Shown here: positions 1 to 11,751 of the stretch, piece by piece
How positions within the stretch are numbered: position 1 is the stretch's first letter
How the letters are laid out: the number at the start of each line of letters is the position of its first letter
Source: Sipunculus nudus
Lineage: Eukaryota > Annelida > Sipuncula > Golfingiida > Sipunculidae
DNA length: 64,000 nucleotides
Direction: 5' to 3'
NCBI GenBank assembly: GCA_026874595.1
Contig: CM049322.1
Span: 8,882,400-8,946,399, forward strand
The notes under the pieces: generated by a model
Databases searched by the model: none
The model's input: the letters and a program-made list of their open reading frames with translations, nothing else
What the model was told of the DNA's origin: nothing
Position numbers and translations under genes: made by a program

Positions 1-650
1 CAGTAAAGTGTCGTTTATCCGAAATTATCTGAAAAATTGTTAATCTGAAATTTAACACTGAAAACTGAAATTTTGACCAAATATCCAAAATCAAAATTTA
101 AACAATGAAAAAATAATCAGTAATGAATTGAACTTTGTAGATGTGTTTTGCATGATAATTTAATTAAAATTTATGGAAAACCTAACCATTAAATGCTGTC
201 CATTTTGGACTGGATTGGTAAATTCATGTCTATCAATATTTGGTTAAAAGATTGTTCAGCAGATGGGCAAATCATGGTGAGTCATGCAAAATCATTCGAA
301 ACAATCTTGTTTTTCCTAAAACAAAACCCTGTCCCCAAGCTTTTCAGATAAACTTAGCTCTACTGTAGCACAAAATGTTGGCATTACCTTCTGTTAGATG
401 GGTCTCATAAGCCCTGAATTAAATGTTGCACAGTCACAGCCGCCCTGTCAGTGTAACATGGTTATTATTACTTATTTCACTCTCAGCTTTAAAGGTTAAT
501 GCAAAAATAATGAAGATGACCTTTCATGGCACCAATAGAGCCTTGAAAATTTTTAAATGCTCTCTTGTGAATTGCTTGGGGAAAAACAGAGCAAGGGCTA
601 CATTGTCCTTTACTGACTCAAGAACACTGTAGTATAAAATGTTTTAATTA
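1..650. other. AT-rich stretch, no gene seen
   Basis: No reading frame, splice pattern or RNA gene can be supported here. The one notable item is a 30-bp word at 267-296 that recurs with one mismatch at 1261-1290. Confidence 0.5.
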
Positions 651-988
651 GGCAAAAAAAAATTAAAGGTATGGTTCTCAGGCACCGCCCTCATCAATTT
701 TAAACCCCCGCATCAAAAATTTTTATTTTGATTTTCAATAAAAACTTTCCCATTCTGAGCTGCTGCCGCTCCGACATTTCTTTCAAGAAGATAAAACCAT
801 ACAATTTCCTTTGTTTTGTAGTGCTTTTACTTATTTAGCAAAATAAAACTGGGTTTTTTTTCATGCTTTTCCCTTATCATTTGAAATTTTTATCGAAACA
901 TACCAAAAAAATTAAAATAGAAAAAGTGCCTGCCCGCATTGATTTCTGATAAAAAGTGCCTGAGAACCATACCCTTTTTTTTTTGGCC
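651..988. mobile_element. ~340-bp inverted-repeat element (MITE), copy 1
   Basis: The ends are inverted copies of GGCCAAAA..AAGGTATGGTTCTCAGGCAC: the left end reads GGTATGGTTCTCAGGCAC and the right end GTGCCTGAGAACCATACC, closing with GGCC. There is no coding capacity. The body matches, in opposite orientation, the element at 50871-51209; shorter relatives lie at 8186-8434 and 18366-18438. Flanks are TTAATTA on the left and TTAATAG on the right, so a short T/A-rich target duplication is possible but not certain. Superfamily not assigned. Confidence 0.8.
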
Positions 989-1678
989 TTAATAGTCTTA
1001 CATTTACTACAAAAGTAGTAACTGATTTGAGGATTGAATAATAAGAATTCAAAGAAATTTAAAGGAAAGAAAAGATAATTGAATCAATTCACAGGCCCCT
1101 CACCATTTTACAGGCCTGCAAGGAATAACATATCATAATCAACATAATAGTTTTGAACAACCACTAGGGTTAACCTCAAGAAGCAGGAGACACTGTCAAT
1201 ATCTGACACAAGCACCTGTTTATCACGTGTTCTACATATGACCTCTCAGGTTTACAATTAGCAAATCATGGTGAGTCATGCAGAATCATTTATCCAAACA
1301 ATTGTTTATCAGAACAATGCACTGTCCCAGTTACCCTTTGCCTGAGCAGGACACAAGCTGATTACTGATAGCTTATCAGGCGTCCACTGTTCTAGGTCTT
1401 CAGATAAAAGTTGCTGGTCAACAATTGTTCTTGGTCGACTGGAAATCTTCCAGTCAGGTCCGCTTACTACAGCGAGGTCATGACTCCAATATGGCACAGT
1501 CAACAAAGTGGCTTAATTACCAACTTGCCATGTAGCAATGTCAATCATGTTTATAAATTATATAAGTTAGAGATGCCTGGCCATGGGCAATTATATTTGC
1601 CACTGAAATGTAAAACATATAATGTAATAAAACCAAATTTTCATGTCTCGATAGACAACAAAGTCTAGCACATCTGTA

Positions 1679-1830
1679 CAGTCGAACTCCTACTTGCAGA
1701 CAACTCAATAAAGAGGACAACTCACTAATGCGGACACTTAATCTCAGTCCCTTCAATTTTGCCTCTTTATTATTTTAACATAAACTCAGCAGAGGACAAC
1801 TCACTATCCTGGACAACGGACAAACTTTCC
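1679..1830. mobile_element. pogo/Tigger-like terminal fragment
   Basis: It begins TA-CAGTCGAACTCCTACTT and continues with GACAACTCACTAATGCGGACA. This resembles the CAGTNGAACCTC termini of pogo/Tigger-type Tc1-mariner elements. The same subterminal word recurs at 4315-4336 before a right-type end AGGGGAGTTTCACTG at 4367-4381. No transposase frame remains. Confidence 0.5.
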
Positions 1831-2302
1831 CCTCCCGCCAGCATATCCAATACATATTACAACCCTCTAAAATGGGCAGACATCAAAGTTCTATTTTTTT
1901 TCATATATTTGCCGGGAGATGGCGCTCCTAGATCTTAACCTTGCATGACCTTTTTGGTCAAAGCGACAGCCTGGGGACAAGCATAATTTGGTGAACCATA
2001 TGTAAATATACAGTATCGAAATTGTTGTTTATTTCTATAAATGTGTTGATAACACAATCATTATTAAATTAAGATTGGCAGGTCAATTAGGAAAAAAATA
2101 AGCTTTCAAACTGAAACAGCTTTTCATTCAACAAGACCCCAATCAAAGACTGCCCTTCTTGCTTTGTGATCAGCATCCAGCCAGGGGAGCCATTATTATA
2201 GTTTGTGACAGTTTGCACTTTGTTATGGTGAATGCGAGGTGAAGACTATAGATCCTTTAACAAATACTAACTAGAATATGGGTAGTCGACAAGCGACTAC
2301 GT

Positions 2303-3998
2303 GTATCCGCCTAAATCAGAATGGAACGGGTGAAGTGAGGCATGGATTGAGTGGCAAGGGAAAATTGAGTGTTGCATATTAGCATGGATGTCTGCAGCCA
2401 AATTGTGTATGTAGGTTGCCCCCCATACCACAAAATCCAGAAAGCCGTCCAAGTTGTACACATATGCAAAATTTAAGGCAGATAAGTCAAACCACTACAT
2501 GTATATGAGTGATTTTAGCCCGTGGCAGACAAACAGATGGATGCTGAGCAAAAATGGTTGCAGGTGACGCCACCAGTTTTGCGTATGATAGAGCTATGTG
2601 AGAACTATACACATGCAAAACTTTGGCCCAATCGGTCAAACGGTTCCCAAGATATGAGCTTGGATGTCTGCTGCATAAACTAGAATGCAGGTGGCGCCAC
2701 CTGTCATAAAATCAAGAGAGCTGTCGGGGATGTATAAACCTGCAAAATTTTAGGCAGATATGTCAAACCACTGCCAAGATATGAGTGATTTTATCCCATG
2801 GCAGACAAACAGACAGGAGCTGTGCAAAAATGGCTGCAGGTGGCGCCACCAGTTTTGCGTATGATTAAGAGCTATGTGAGATCTATACACATGCAAAATT
2901 TTGGCCCAATCGGTCAAATGGTTCCCGGGATATGAGCTTGGATGTCTGCAGCGTAAACGTGAATGTAGGTGGCGCCACCTGTCATAAAATAAGAAAAGCT
3001 ATCCAGGATGTATACGCATGCCGAAATTCAGGTGAATTAGTCAAGTCACTGCAGAGATTTTAACCCAAGGCAGACGAACAGATGGACACTGTGCAAACAT
3101 GGTTGCAGGTGGTGCCACCATTTTTTGTGTATGTTATAAAGCTCTCCAAGGGCTACATTTGTGCAAAAAAATTTTCCTGATTGGTCAAACGGTTCCCGAG
3201 ATATGAGCTTGGATGTCTGCAGCCTGAACGTGAATGTAGGTGGCGCCACCTGTCATAAAATCAGAAAAGCTATTTAGGATGTGTACACATGCCGAATTTC
3301 AGGTGAATTAGTCAAGTCACTGCAGAGATATGAGTGATTTTAACCCAAGGCAGACGAACAGATGGACACTGTGCAAACATGGTTGCAGGTGGCGCCACCA
3401 TTTTTTGTGTATGTTATAAAGCTCTCCAAGGGCTACATTTGTGCAAAAAAATTTTCCTGATCGGTCAAACGGTTCCCGATATATGAGCTTGGATGTCTGC
3501 AGCGTAAACTTGAATGTAGGTGGCGCCACCTGTCATAAATTCAGAAAAGCTATCCAGGATGTTTACGCATGCCGAATTTCAGGTGAATTAGTCTAGTCAC
3601 TGCAGAGATATGAGTGATTTTAACCTAAGGCAGACGAACAGATGGACACTGTGCAAACATGGTTGCAGGTGGCGCCACCATTTTTTGTGTATGTTATAAA
3701 GCTCTCCAAGGGCTACATTTGTGTAAAAAAATTTTCCTGATCGGCCAAACGGTTCTCGAGTTATGTGGGTTTATGTGTGGAAACAGACGCACAAACGGAC
3801 GCAGAGCGCAGAGGAAAGGTCAGAGGTCAAAACAAAATCGGGGCGCAGCAGTTCACATGTGACCCGAACATAATCCCGGGTTTCATAAAATTCCGCCCAG
3901 CGGTTACGGAGGAGTTCTCCGGACACCTACGCGGCGGCCGCGGCGGCGGCGTGCAGCTGAAAACATAGTATCCGCAAAACTCTGTTTTGGCGGATACA
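2303..3998 (+). mobile_element. Non-autonomous transposon built of tandem ~280-bp repeats
   Basis: The left end GTATCCGCCTAAATCAGA (2303) is an imperfect inverted match of the right end, which closes ...TTTTGGCGGATAC (3998). The right end also forms its own hairpin (GTATCCGC ... GCGGATAC). The interior is about five head-to-tail units with the phrases AGATATGAGCTTGGATGTCTG, GGTGGCGCCACC and AAAGCTMTCCARGG. No protein is encoded. A truncated copy with the identical right end lies at 10668-11090, and a diverged minus-strand copy at about 19550-20960. The superfamily is unclear. Confidence 0.7.
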
Positions 3999-4289
3999 AA
4001 CATGCTGTCAATATTCAATTTTCAATATGCCTGGTGCAACCATTCATGACCTGCCGCTTGCTTAAAAGATGAAGCATGGTATGTCAAAGTGAAACTGCCA
4101 AGATCAGTTTACCAGGCCTAGCTGATGTTTGTCTTTCTTTTTTTTTCAAATAATCATATTATATAAATTGCAAGTGCATATTTAAGCTATTTAAAAAATG
4201 ATTTAAATAAAATTTATGCAGCCTATTTCAAATTAGGCGAATATTTAATGAAAATATAGGATATCAGAAACATTAAATGACAAATGGAA

Positions 4290-4381
4290 GCATTATGCCA
4301 AACTCCTCTACACAGGACAACTCACTAATACGGACAAAATTCTCCAGTCCCTCTAGTGTCCGGATTAGGGGAGTTTCACTG
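4290..4381. mobile_element. pogo-like miniature element
   Basis: The left part AAACTCCTCTACACAGGACA mirrors the right end TCCGGATTAGGGGAGTTTCACTG. This is a ~90-bp internally deleted element related to the fragment at 1679. Confidence 0.5.
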
Positions 4382-4415
4382 TGTGTATATATATATTCTA
4401 ATGACAAATGTACCA

Positions 4416-4475
4416 GTAGGGTATTGCAGTACTGAAGGAGCTGATGTAGGGTATTGCAGTACTGAAGGAGCTGAT
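4416..4475 (+). repeat. Perfect 30-bp tandem duplication
   Basis: Bases 4416-4445 (starting GTAGGGTATTGCAGTACTGA) are repeated without change at 4446-4475. Identity of the two copies implies a recent duplication. Confidence 0.9.
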
Positions 4476-4786
4476 GATTACCTTTCATCAGACCAAGGAC
4501 AAATATCGTTTGCTATAGTGACAGAAATAGCAGACCATTTAACAGACAATCCTCAGTAGTGTTATACATAATGACTGAATGACTCATGCTGGTCTGGCCA
4601 TGAAATTATGGGAGAGACCCTAATAATCACTGATGTCACTGAGAGACACCCTGCGCAGGTGGTTCTAACTAATGGCTTCAGATTCACCCTTCCAGTTAGT
4701 GTGTGCGATGCTGTTTGATGAGTGTTAACTGCCTCGGCTAGGGGGGTTGCGTTCATCCTTTTTCATGCATTTCCTCACAATATAAC

Positions 4787-5860
4787 TCAAGGGATCCTGA
4801 ATGGAATCGGATGAAATTCCAGGGCATTATGGGAATGGGCCAATGGAGAATTGATTAGGGTTTAGATTTTGGTGTGGATCAGCCTAGGGTTGGGATGGTT
4901 ACCGGTATACGATATTATCACGATATCTGACAGCTACGGTTATCATACCGTCAACTTTCCTATTATCGCGATACCACAATATCAATTTTTGTTCACGATT
5001 TTGGTTCACAAGCAAGCCCTTGAGGTTCATATTAAATTTATTTCAAAGAAACACATTTATTTTCATAAACCACATGTATTTGAATACACGCGTGTGGGTG
5101 GAACCGTGTGCTTACAGACTTCAGATTAGATGGAAATATCCGGAAGTAGCAGGATGATTCAGAGAGGACAAAAGCTTGAGAATTCCAGGAGAAAATAACA
5201 TTATACTGAAAGAGCAATAAATACACATATTTATGCTTTTATTGCATGGAACGAAAATGTCAACATAAAAGTGTCACCACTGAATCGAACATTCCATACG
5301 GGTTGCATATTTTGCCATATAAAATTGGGATGGTATATTTAGCCATGATTGGTATGACGCACTCTCCGAAAATTCGCCGGGATTCTCCGGCTTTAATGTA
5401 GCTATAGGAAACTGATGGAAAGTTCTGACAAGCGTGACTCGACGATGGGGGCAGGACTTCCCGTGCCTCAAGCTTGCACACCTGCAGGACCTTCATGCGA
5501 CTTACATCACTTAATGAGTCATTCTGTGGTACTGGCACAATAGGTATAAATGATATTAATACTTAACACCTTGTATAAAGTCAAGTCTTTAAAGGTGGTT
5601 GTTATAAATATCATTATTGATGGCTTATTAGTGCCATTATATATAATTAAAAATATCGCGATATCACGGTTTATCACAATAAAATTTGAATAATTATCAT
5701 GATATCAAAAACCCATATCGTCCCAACACTAGATCAGGCACATGATCCAGATCCAGGAACGTCTTCTAGGAATAATTCACAAATGTACAGTCATTTTATT
5801 ATGCACAAATGAACCTTGGAATATGGGCTGAATTAGTGAATGGCAGCGCTAGGCTTGGAT
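4787..5860 (+). repeat. Dispersed repeat interrupted by a hAT-like insertion
   Basis: The halves 4787-4884 (GGGAATGGGCCAATG, TTTTGGTGTGGATC) and 5732-5860 (GATCCAGATCCAGGAA, CACAAATGTACAGTC) line up with one uninterrupted stretch at about 47170-47345. The 847-bp element at 4885-5731 therefore inserted into an older repeat. No coding potential is seen. Confidence 0.7.
4885..5731. mobile_element. hAT-like non-autonomous transposon
   Basis: Ends TAGGGTTGGGA and TCCCAACACTA are inverted repeats. The 8-bp flanks GATCAGCC (4877-4884) and GATCAGGC (5732-5739) match at 7 of 8 positions, the duplication size of hAT elements. The subterminal DNA is rich in GATATC/CGATAT words in both orientations. No transposase is present. 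A related element with GGGCTGGGA/TCCCAGCCC ends lies at 37600-38047. Confidence 0.75.
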
Positions 5861-6205
5861 GAATACAATAGAATGCACATTTCTAGTTTGTTATATACAT
5901 TTTACGATCATTTGGCAGAACCTGCACATGTATATATGGAAACAGTGAAGGCATAAAACCAAAGAGGCAAAAACACAAAAAAACTTCAAAAGTGGAGATG
6001 GCTTTAAAAAATTCCTTTTAAACTGCCTTTAGTCCACCATGCATGCATTTGTACAATTTCTTGATATATATATCCTGCACAGCGAATACCGCAATGGAAC
6101 AGCAGCTTATCATGGACAGTTATTACCAATGGATGCCCTAATGACAGGTAATGAATGGATGCTGTACCATGGCTATAGCAGAGAGGTGAGCTAATACAAA
6201 ACAAG

Positions 6206-6219
6206 TGACCCATGGGTCA
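6206..6219. repeat. Perfect 14-bp palindrome TGACCCATGGGTCA
   Basis: The sequence equals its own reverse complement. It lies next to GGTGAGCTAATAC, a phrase resembling the end of the tandem-repeat element at 8134-8168. Function unknown. Confidence 0.6.
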
Positions 6220-6499
6220 TGACGCTCAGCCGACTGACATGTTGACAATATGTCCTTATCTTATTAAGATAATATAGGTGGCATCATCATTCATGCATTA
6301 GCTTAAGTTCATTAAGACCCATTAGCACACCAAACTGATAACAATCCAACCAGCCTTTCCTGAGGAACCTGGCAATTTGTGTGTATTTTTCATTACTTCT
6401 GGGAATCTCAAACATACCCCAAAACCCTGAGAATATAGGTCACAGTGACCCAATTTCAGGTTTTGAGGGGAGAACTTTTGAGGAACTCTCAGGATGCCA

Positions 6500-8170
6500 A
6501 GTGAGAAGATTCTGGGTCCAAGGGTTATGATTTGTGCTCTACTTTGGTATCAAATTTCAAATATTCTGGGGTCTGCTTATAAGCCCCATTGCTCATAGAA
6601 TATGGGAAACGGAGACCTGATTTCATGTTTCCAAAAAGACTTTTAATGGACCTCCCTGGATTTAAAAGTTAAAGAATTCTAGGTTCAATGGTTATAATTT
6701 GTGCCCTGTTTTGGTATCAAATTTTCAATTATGATAAGGGTGCTTATAAGCCCCATAGCTCAGAGAATATGGGTAACAGAGACCTAATTACAGGTTTCCA
6801 AGGATATTTTTCATTGACCTCCTTGTTCTGTTAACAGACAACCGCATCTTTGAAGGTCTCAAAAATAGAGAGAAAATGCATAAAAATTGGAAAAAATCCT
6901 GGTGGCGCCACCAGTCTGCAAGAACTGATGACACACACCATGATGAATATGCATGCAAAGAATCATGGCAATCAATGCCCAATTTGATGAGATACTAGAG
7001 CTTTTGTATCAAATGTTAAGTTATTCTTGGGAGTCTACTGAGCCCCATAGCTCAGAGTTTATGGGCAACAGAGACCTAATTTCAGGTTTCCACAGAGATT
7101 TTCATGGGCCTCCCTGCATGTCAAGAGAGAAGATTCTAGGTCCAGAGTCTTATGATTGGTGCTTTGTTAACAGATGGCCACTTCTTAAAGAGGTCTCAAA
7201 AATAGAGAAAAAACATTCGTAATTATCAAAAAAATATAGGTGGCGCCACCATTCTGCAGAAAGTGATGAAACATTCCATGACAAATATACATGCAAAAAA
7301 TCGTGGTTATCAATGCAATAGTTGTTCAGATGCTTGAGCTTTTGTATCAAATTTTCCATTATTTTGGGGGGTACTTCATAGCCCCATAGCTCAAAGAATA
7401 TGGGTAACAGAGAACTTATTCCAGGTTTCCACACAGACTTTTCATGGGCATCCATGCATGTCAAGAGAGAATATTCTAGGTCCAGTCCTAAGGATTTGTG
7501 CCCTGTTAACTGATGACTGCATCTTATGGTTTCTCAATAAAAAAAGAAAAAATTCGTAAAAATTGAAAAAAATACAGATATCGCCACCAGTCTGCAAAAA
7601 GGGATGAAACATTCCATGACCAATATACATGCAAATGATCAAGGTTATCAATGCATTGATCAGTTGTTCAGATACTGGAGCTTTTGTAGAAAATTTTCCA
7701 TTAATCAGGGGGGTACATTGGAGCCCCATAGCTCACAGAATATGGGTAACAGAGACCTATTTTTAGGTTTCCCAGGAGACTTTTCATGGACCTCCCTGCA
7801 TATTAAGAGAGAAAATTCTAGGTCCAGTTGTTATGATTTGTGCCATTCACTCCATAATCAATATCTATGCAAAGAATCATGGTGATCAATGCATTAGTTG
7901 TTAAGATACTTGAGCTTTTGTATCAAATTTTCCATTATTCTGGGGGGGTACTTTGAAGCCCCATAGCTCAAAGAATATGGGTAACAGAGATCTAGTTCCA
8001 GGTTTTCAAGGAGAATTTTCATGGACCTCCCTGGATGTCAAGTTAGAAGATTCCAGGTCCAGTGGTCATGATTTGTACCTTGTTAGCGGACAGACGGCCG
8101 GATGGCCGGACGGACAACGGACAAAGGGTGATCGCTATAGCTCAGATGACTTACACAGTTGAGCTAATAA
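6500..8170 (+). mobile_element. Tandem-repeat-bearing non-autonomous element
   Basis: The phrase GCCCCATAGCTCAGAGAATA (with variants) starts at about 6583, 6751, 7042, 7381, 7722 and 7959. It is followed each time by a GGGTAACAGAGACCTAATT-type phrase and CATGGACCTCCCTG. Units are 170-340 bp. The right end has GGACAGACGGCCGGATGG and a hairpin TAGCTCA ... TGAGCTA (8134-8168). Two units carry GGTGGCGCCACC (6901, 7239), linking it to the family at 2303. Short open frames here are by-products of the repeats. A diverged piece occurs at 15230-15410. Confidence 0.65.
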
Positions 8171-8185
8171 AATGCTCGCAAGGCC

Positions 8186-8434
8186 AAAAAGGTATGATTC
8201 TCAGGCACTTTTTTTCACAAATCAGTGGGGGCAGGCAATATTTTATTTTTGACCTTTTTTTATGTTTTGATTAAAATGTCATATGATCAGGGAAAAGCCT
8301 GAAAACAACAGAATTTTAAGGCTTAACAGGTAAAAGCACAACATAACAAAGGAAATCTTAAATATCAAAATGTATTATTTTAGACATAAATCAAAATAAA
8401 ATATTTACTGATGCATGGAGTTCCTTTTTTGTGG
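8186..8434. mobile_element. ~340-bp-family MITE, degraded copy 2
   Basis: It starts GGCCAAAAAGGTATGATTCTCAGGCAC and shares internal text with 50871-51209 (AGGGAAAAGC, GTAAAAGCAC, ACAAAGGAAAT). The right end is decayed to TTTTTTGTGGCC. It has the same orientation as the 50871 copy. Confidence 0.65.
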
Positions 8435-9040
8435 CCTTACGGTAGTACATTTTTGTATGATGTCATCTATAATCACAGGTAGAGCCACAGGACCATGTTA
8501 TGTATTGAAACTATGGGTCACAATAACACATCTGTAAACCTTTTCAAACACTTAACACCATGAATTAGATTGGTGCTCTTTACTGTGATAATGATATTCA
8601 GTGTGATTATCATAATTATAGATCTCTTGCATTCTTATATCACCTTGAGAATGAGTACTGTAATCAAAATTGTGTATGACCTGGCAAGTACACAAATCCA
8701 TAATATGCAGCTATTAATTTTCAGGTCTTATTTGTACTTAACTGTGAGGTCAAGTGGTACACAAGAATCAAATACAAACTACATCCAGTGCCCATACAAA
8801 ACTATTATTACCGACCCTGACCTGTCCTGACATTGACTAAAGCTTGTTTACTTCACGTAGCGATGAAAGAACAGGCAGACCAATCTCAGGGGGTAGGAAG
8901 TGTTTGGCTACGATCCAGGCTGATCTGTTATTGCACTGATAACAATGATTTTTCATGCATGACAGGTGTGACCATTCTGATATATAAATAAACATCACAA
9001 TGATTTTTATTACATGTTGTTATAAACAAAGATCACTTAT

Positions 9041-9969
9041 AAGGCCTGTAAATTGAGAGGGTCATTAGAATTGATTCAATTTTCAATTCTTTACCTTCGA
9101 TTCAATTCTCAATTGAATTATTACTTCAATAAGCAGTTAATTTCAGACTGTGAAAAATAAAAGCCATTTTACCAAAATTAATGTTAGTAAATTGAACGAT
9201 TTAAAAGAAAAATATAGCTCTCTCTCTGCTCGCCATATATTTGTACCTATGCGAGTGGAGTGGTCCACCCACAAAAGTTTAAAAAGTAGATTACGGGCAC
9301 ACTAAAGGATAAAGATATTCGACATCGCAAACTCCATCGTAAAATTTGAGAGCTCACAGAGGACTTCAGGATGGTATATATGCAAAAACATATTGACCGG
9401 AATTAATCGATTCAGAGGTTAATAATCAATTACAATTTAATTGAAGGCTTGCAATTCAATGCATTGATTCTTCCAGTGTACAAAATACTTTTTTATGGTA
9501 AGGTACACCTGTGCACCTCAGCTTATACACTTGGTGCACAAAGTAATTTCAAGGTGCACAAATACATTAATTAATGTTATTACAGTTATTTTTATTACAG
9601 CTATATTATAATTTATACACATATTTCAGAGCAGAAAAAAATAAGCTAAGGGTTTAAACCTGGTCAGAATGGAACCTAGAATAATATCCATCTAAAGAAA
9701 AGCTTTGATCACTGGATCTATATACATGCCATGTCAAGTGTGACATCATGTTTTAGTGGTTATATATCCTTGTTTGATCATCTTGACTGTCACAGCTCAG
9801 ATGTGCATGTGCCTAATGGTCCTGCAGATCTGTCCTAGTTACCGGCCTCAGGTGCACACTGTGCACCTTGCAATAATACATTGGGTGCACAAAACTGATT
9901 TTTGGTGCATCTGTGCACCTAGGCACCCAGTATTTTTGAACACTGTTTTCAATGCATCGTTACATCCCT
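9041..9969. repeat. Dispersed ~450-bp repeat, copy 1, carrying a nested element
   Basis: It starts AAGGCCTGTAAATTGAGAGG and contains TTGATTCAATTTTCAATTC, AATATAGCTCTC, GCGAGTGGAGTGGTCCA and CATCGTTACATCCCTA. Relatives lie at 13740-14090, 49202-49510 and 50350-50851. The terminal GTAACACCCCTA phrase resembles hAT ends, but no matching opposite terminus was found. Confidence 0.6.
9474..9945. mobile_element. Nested inverted-repeat element with GTGCAC words
   Basis: The left end CAGTGTACAAAATACT and right end AGTATTTTTGAACACTG are inverted repeats, and both subterminal regions contain GGTGCACA/TGTGCACC. It interrupts the dispersed repeat at 9041-9969, whose text resumes as TTTTCAATGCATCG on the far side. 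There is no coding capacity. Confidence 0.65.
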
Positions 9970-10270
9970 ATCACTTATCATGATGCTGTACAGAATATGA
10001 CTGGTATACAATCTAAGGACAAATAATCAAGCAATTGAACCCATGAAGCAATTCTGAGATGGCAATTCTATCCCAAGCTCTATCCTCACACAGATTATGT
10101 TATCTGGCTTGCTATATCTTGTAAATTTTGTTGTTCCATCTTTCTGGAGCAAAGACTGGTGGTATCCTTCTAATATTAACTTGGAAAAATTTCACTCTTT
10201 TCTGTTTAATACTGGATCTTTTGTCTTACAAATAACATAAAAAAAACACTCAATTAATCCAAATATAATA

Positions 10271-10344
10271 CTGTCCGAAACATCCTCCCTTGCAAAAAGC
10301 CTGTCCGAAACGTCCTAGTCCAGACCGCCGTGTCCGAAACGTCC
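10271..10344 (+). repeat. Three TGTCCGAAACRTCC words at exact 30-bp spacing
   Basis: CTGTCCGAAACATCCT (10271), CTGTCCGAAACGTCCT (10301) and GTGTCCGAAACGTCCG (10330) repeat with a 30-bp period. The spacers differ, so only the 14-base word is kept. Confidence 0.7.
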
Positions 10345-10667
10345 GTCCACCTCAGTGCTTAGTTGCACCACAACCAGATCGCTGACATATAAATGGAAAC
10401 ACAGCTTTACCTTTCTGGTAAATCTGGGCCCCTACAGGGTTTGACATTGATCTTTTTCTTACTTTCCAAGTCGGGCAGCTAGTTGATAAAAGTCACCTGC
10501 CCGAATATGTCCATTAACTGCCAAAACTTTCCATTAGGGTATTATTTTTTTAACATTTTGTTTAGTTCATAGCTTGTTCCCAAATATTTATAGATAGCAT
10601 ATTAAGCCAAGAGGTGCTGGTAGATATTTAGAGATATTTATCTGTAGAGTTCCCACTGAAAACGGTT

Positions 10668-11090
10668 CCTGAGATATGAGCTTGGATGTCTGCAACGTAA
10701 ACCTGTATGTAGGTGGCGCCACCTGTCATAAAATATGAAAAGCTATCCAGGATGTTTACACATGCCGAATTTCAGGTGAATTAGTCTAGTGTATGTTATA
10801 AAGCTCTCCAAGGGCTACATTTGTGCAAAAAAAATTTCCTGATCGGTCAAACGGTTCTCGAGATATGTGGGTTTATGTGTGGAAACAGACGCACAAACGG
10901 ACGCAGAGCACAGAGGAAAGGTCAGAGGTCAAAACAAAATCGGGGCGCAGCAGTTCACATGTGACCCAAACATAATTCGGGGTTTCGTTAAATTCCGCCC
11001 TGCGGTTAAGGAGGAGTTCTCCGGACACCTACGCGGCGGCGGCGTGCAGCTGAAAACATAGTATCCGCAAAACTCTGTTTTGGCGGATAC
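10668..11090 (+). mobile_element. 5'-truncated copy of the 2303-3998 element
   Basis: It contains GGTTCCTGAGATATGAGC, one GGTGGCGCCACC (10712-10723) and the same right terminus, GTATCCGCAAAACTCTGTTT followed by TGGCGGATAC. Only the last ~420 bp are present, with an internal deletion. Confidence 0.75.
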
Positions 11091-11732
11091 AATTACAAGT
11101 TAATGAACTGGGCACTCTGGAAATTATTGAGACAGAAATCAATATCAGTGATTCCCAAAATTTGAGTAAAACTGTTAATAATATCATATATAATAATATA
11201 AAAGAGTAAATTTTTCTTGTGAAATTGACATAACAAGGGATATCTCTAATGTAGCTTCTTGTGTTGATGGAGGAGAAAACTACTAGCTGGCGCAGACGGA
11301 AGCCCATTTGTGAAGGCAAGCGTGATTCAGCCAGACATTAGCACAAACAAAACTGACAGTCCCCACTTTGTTAGCTTATACGCGCTACAGAATCTCTTTA
11401 ATTAATATGATTATTGAATAAATACAAGTTTACAACTGTTCCGTACAATAATGTTAGACAAATTTAAGGAAACGTGCAAAGTTTGATGTATATCAACGAC
11501 TAAAGACCCTGTGTATGTTTCCCTTATATCATCAAGGCAGTTGATTCAAGATCAAATTCTAATGCACACTGTGCCGAGTGCAGCATTTTCTTATGTCTTT
11601 TCATGTTTCTGTATTAAGGTTGAACACAGCATAATAAAAGTGATAAATAATAAGTATCAGGATGATTGGCAATTAAAAACACTGTGTCCAGTGCCAACAC
11701 TGCTGTCTTGAATGTATGGGTAGGTCCGAGAC

Positions 11733-11751
11733 TGGACGCTAGGGGGCACTA
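11733..11751 (+). promoter_or_regulatory. CTCF-type binding motif (forward)
   Basis: TGGACGCTAGGGGGCACTA matches the vertebrate CTCF consensus TGGCCACCAGGGGGCGCTA at 15 of 19 positions, including the AGGGGGC core. CTCF is conserved across bilaterians. Binding is inferred, not shown. Confidence 0.5.

Noticed and set aside
2303-3998. Helitron, because of the 3' terminal hairpin
   Set aside because: The left end is an inverted match of the right end and no CTRR terminus follows the hairpin, which fits an inverted-repeat transposon better.
1679-4381. One complete 2.7-kb pogo element containing the 2303-3998 transposon
   Set aside because: The subterminal word GGACAACTCACTAAT is in the same orientation at both ends, so these are better read as two separate miniature or fragment copies.
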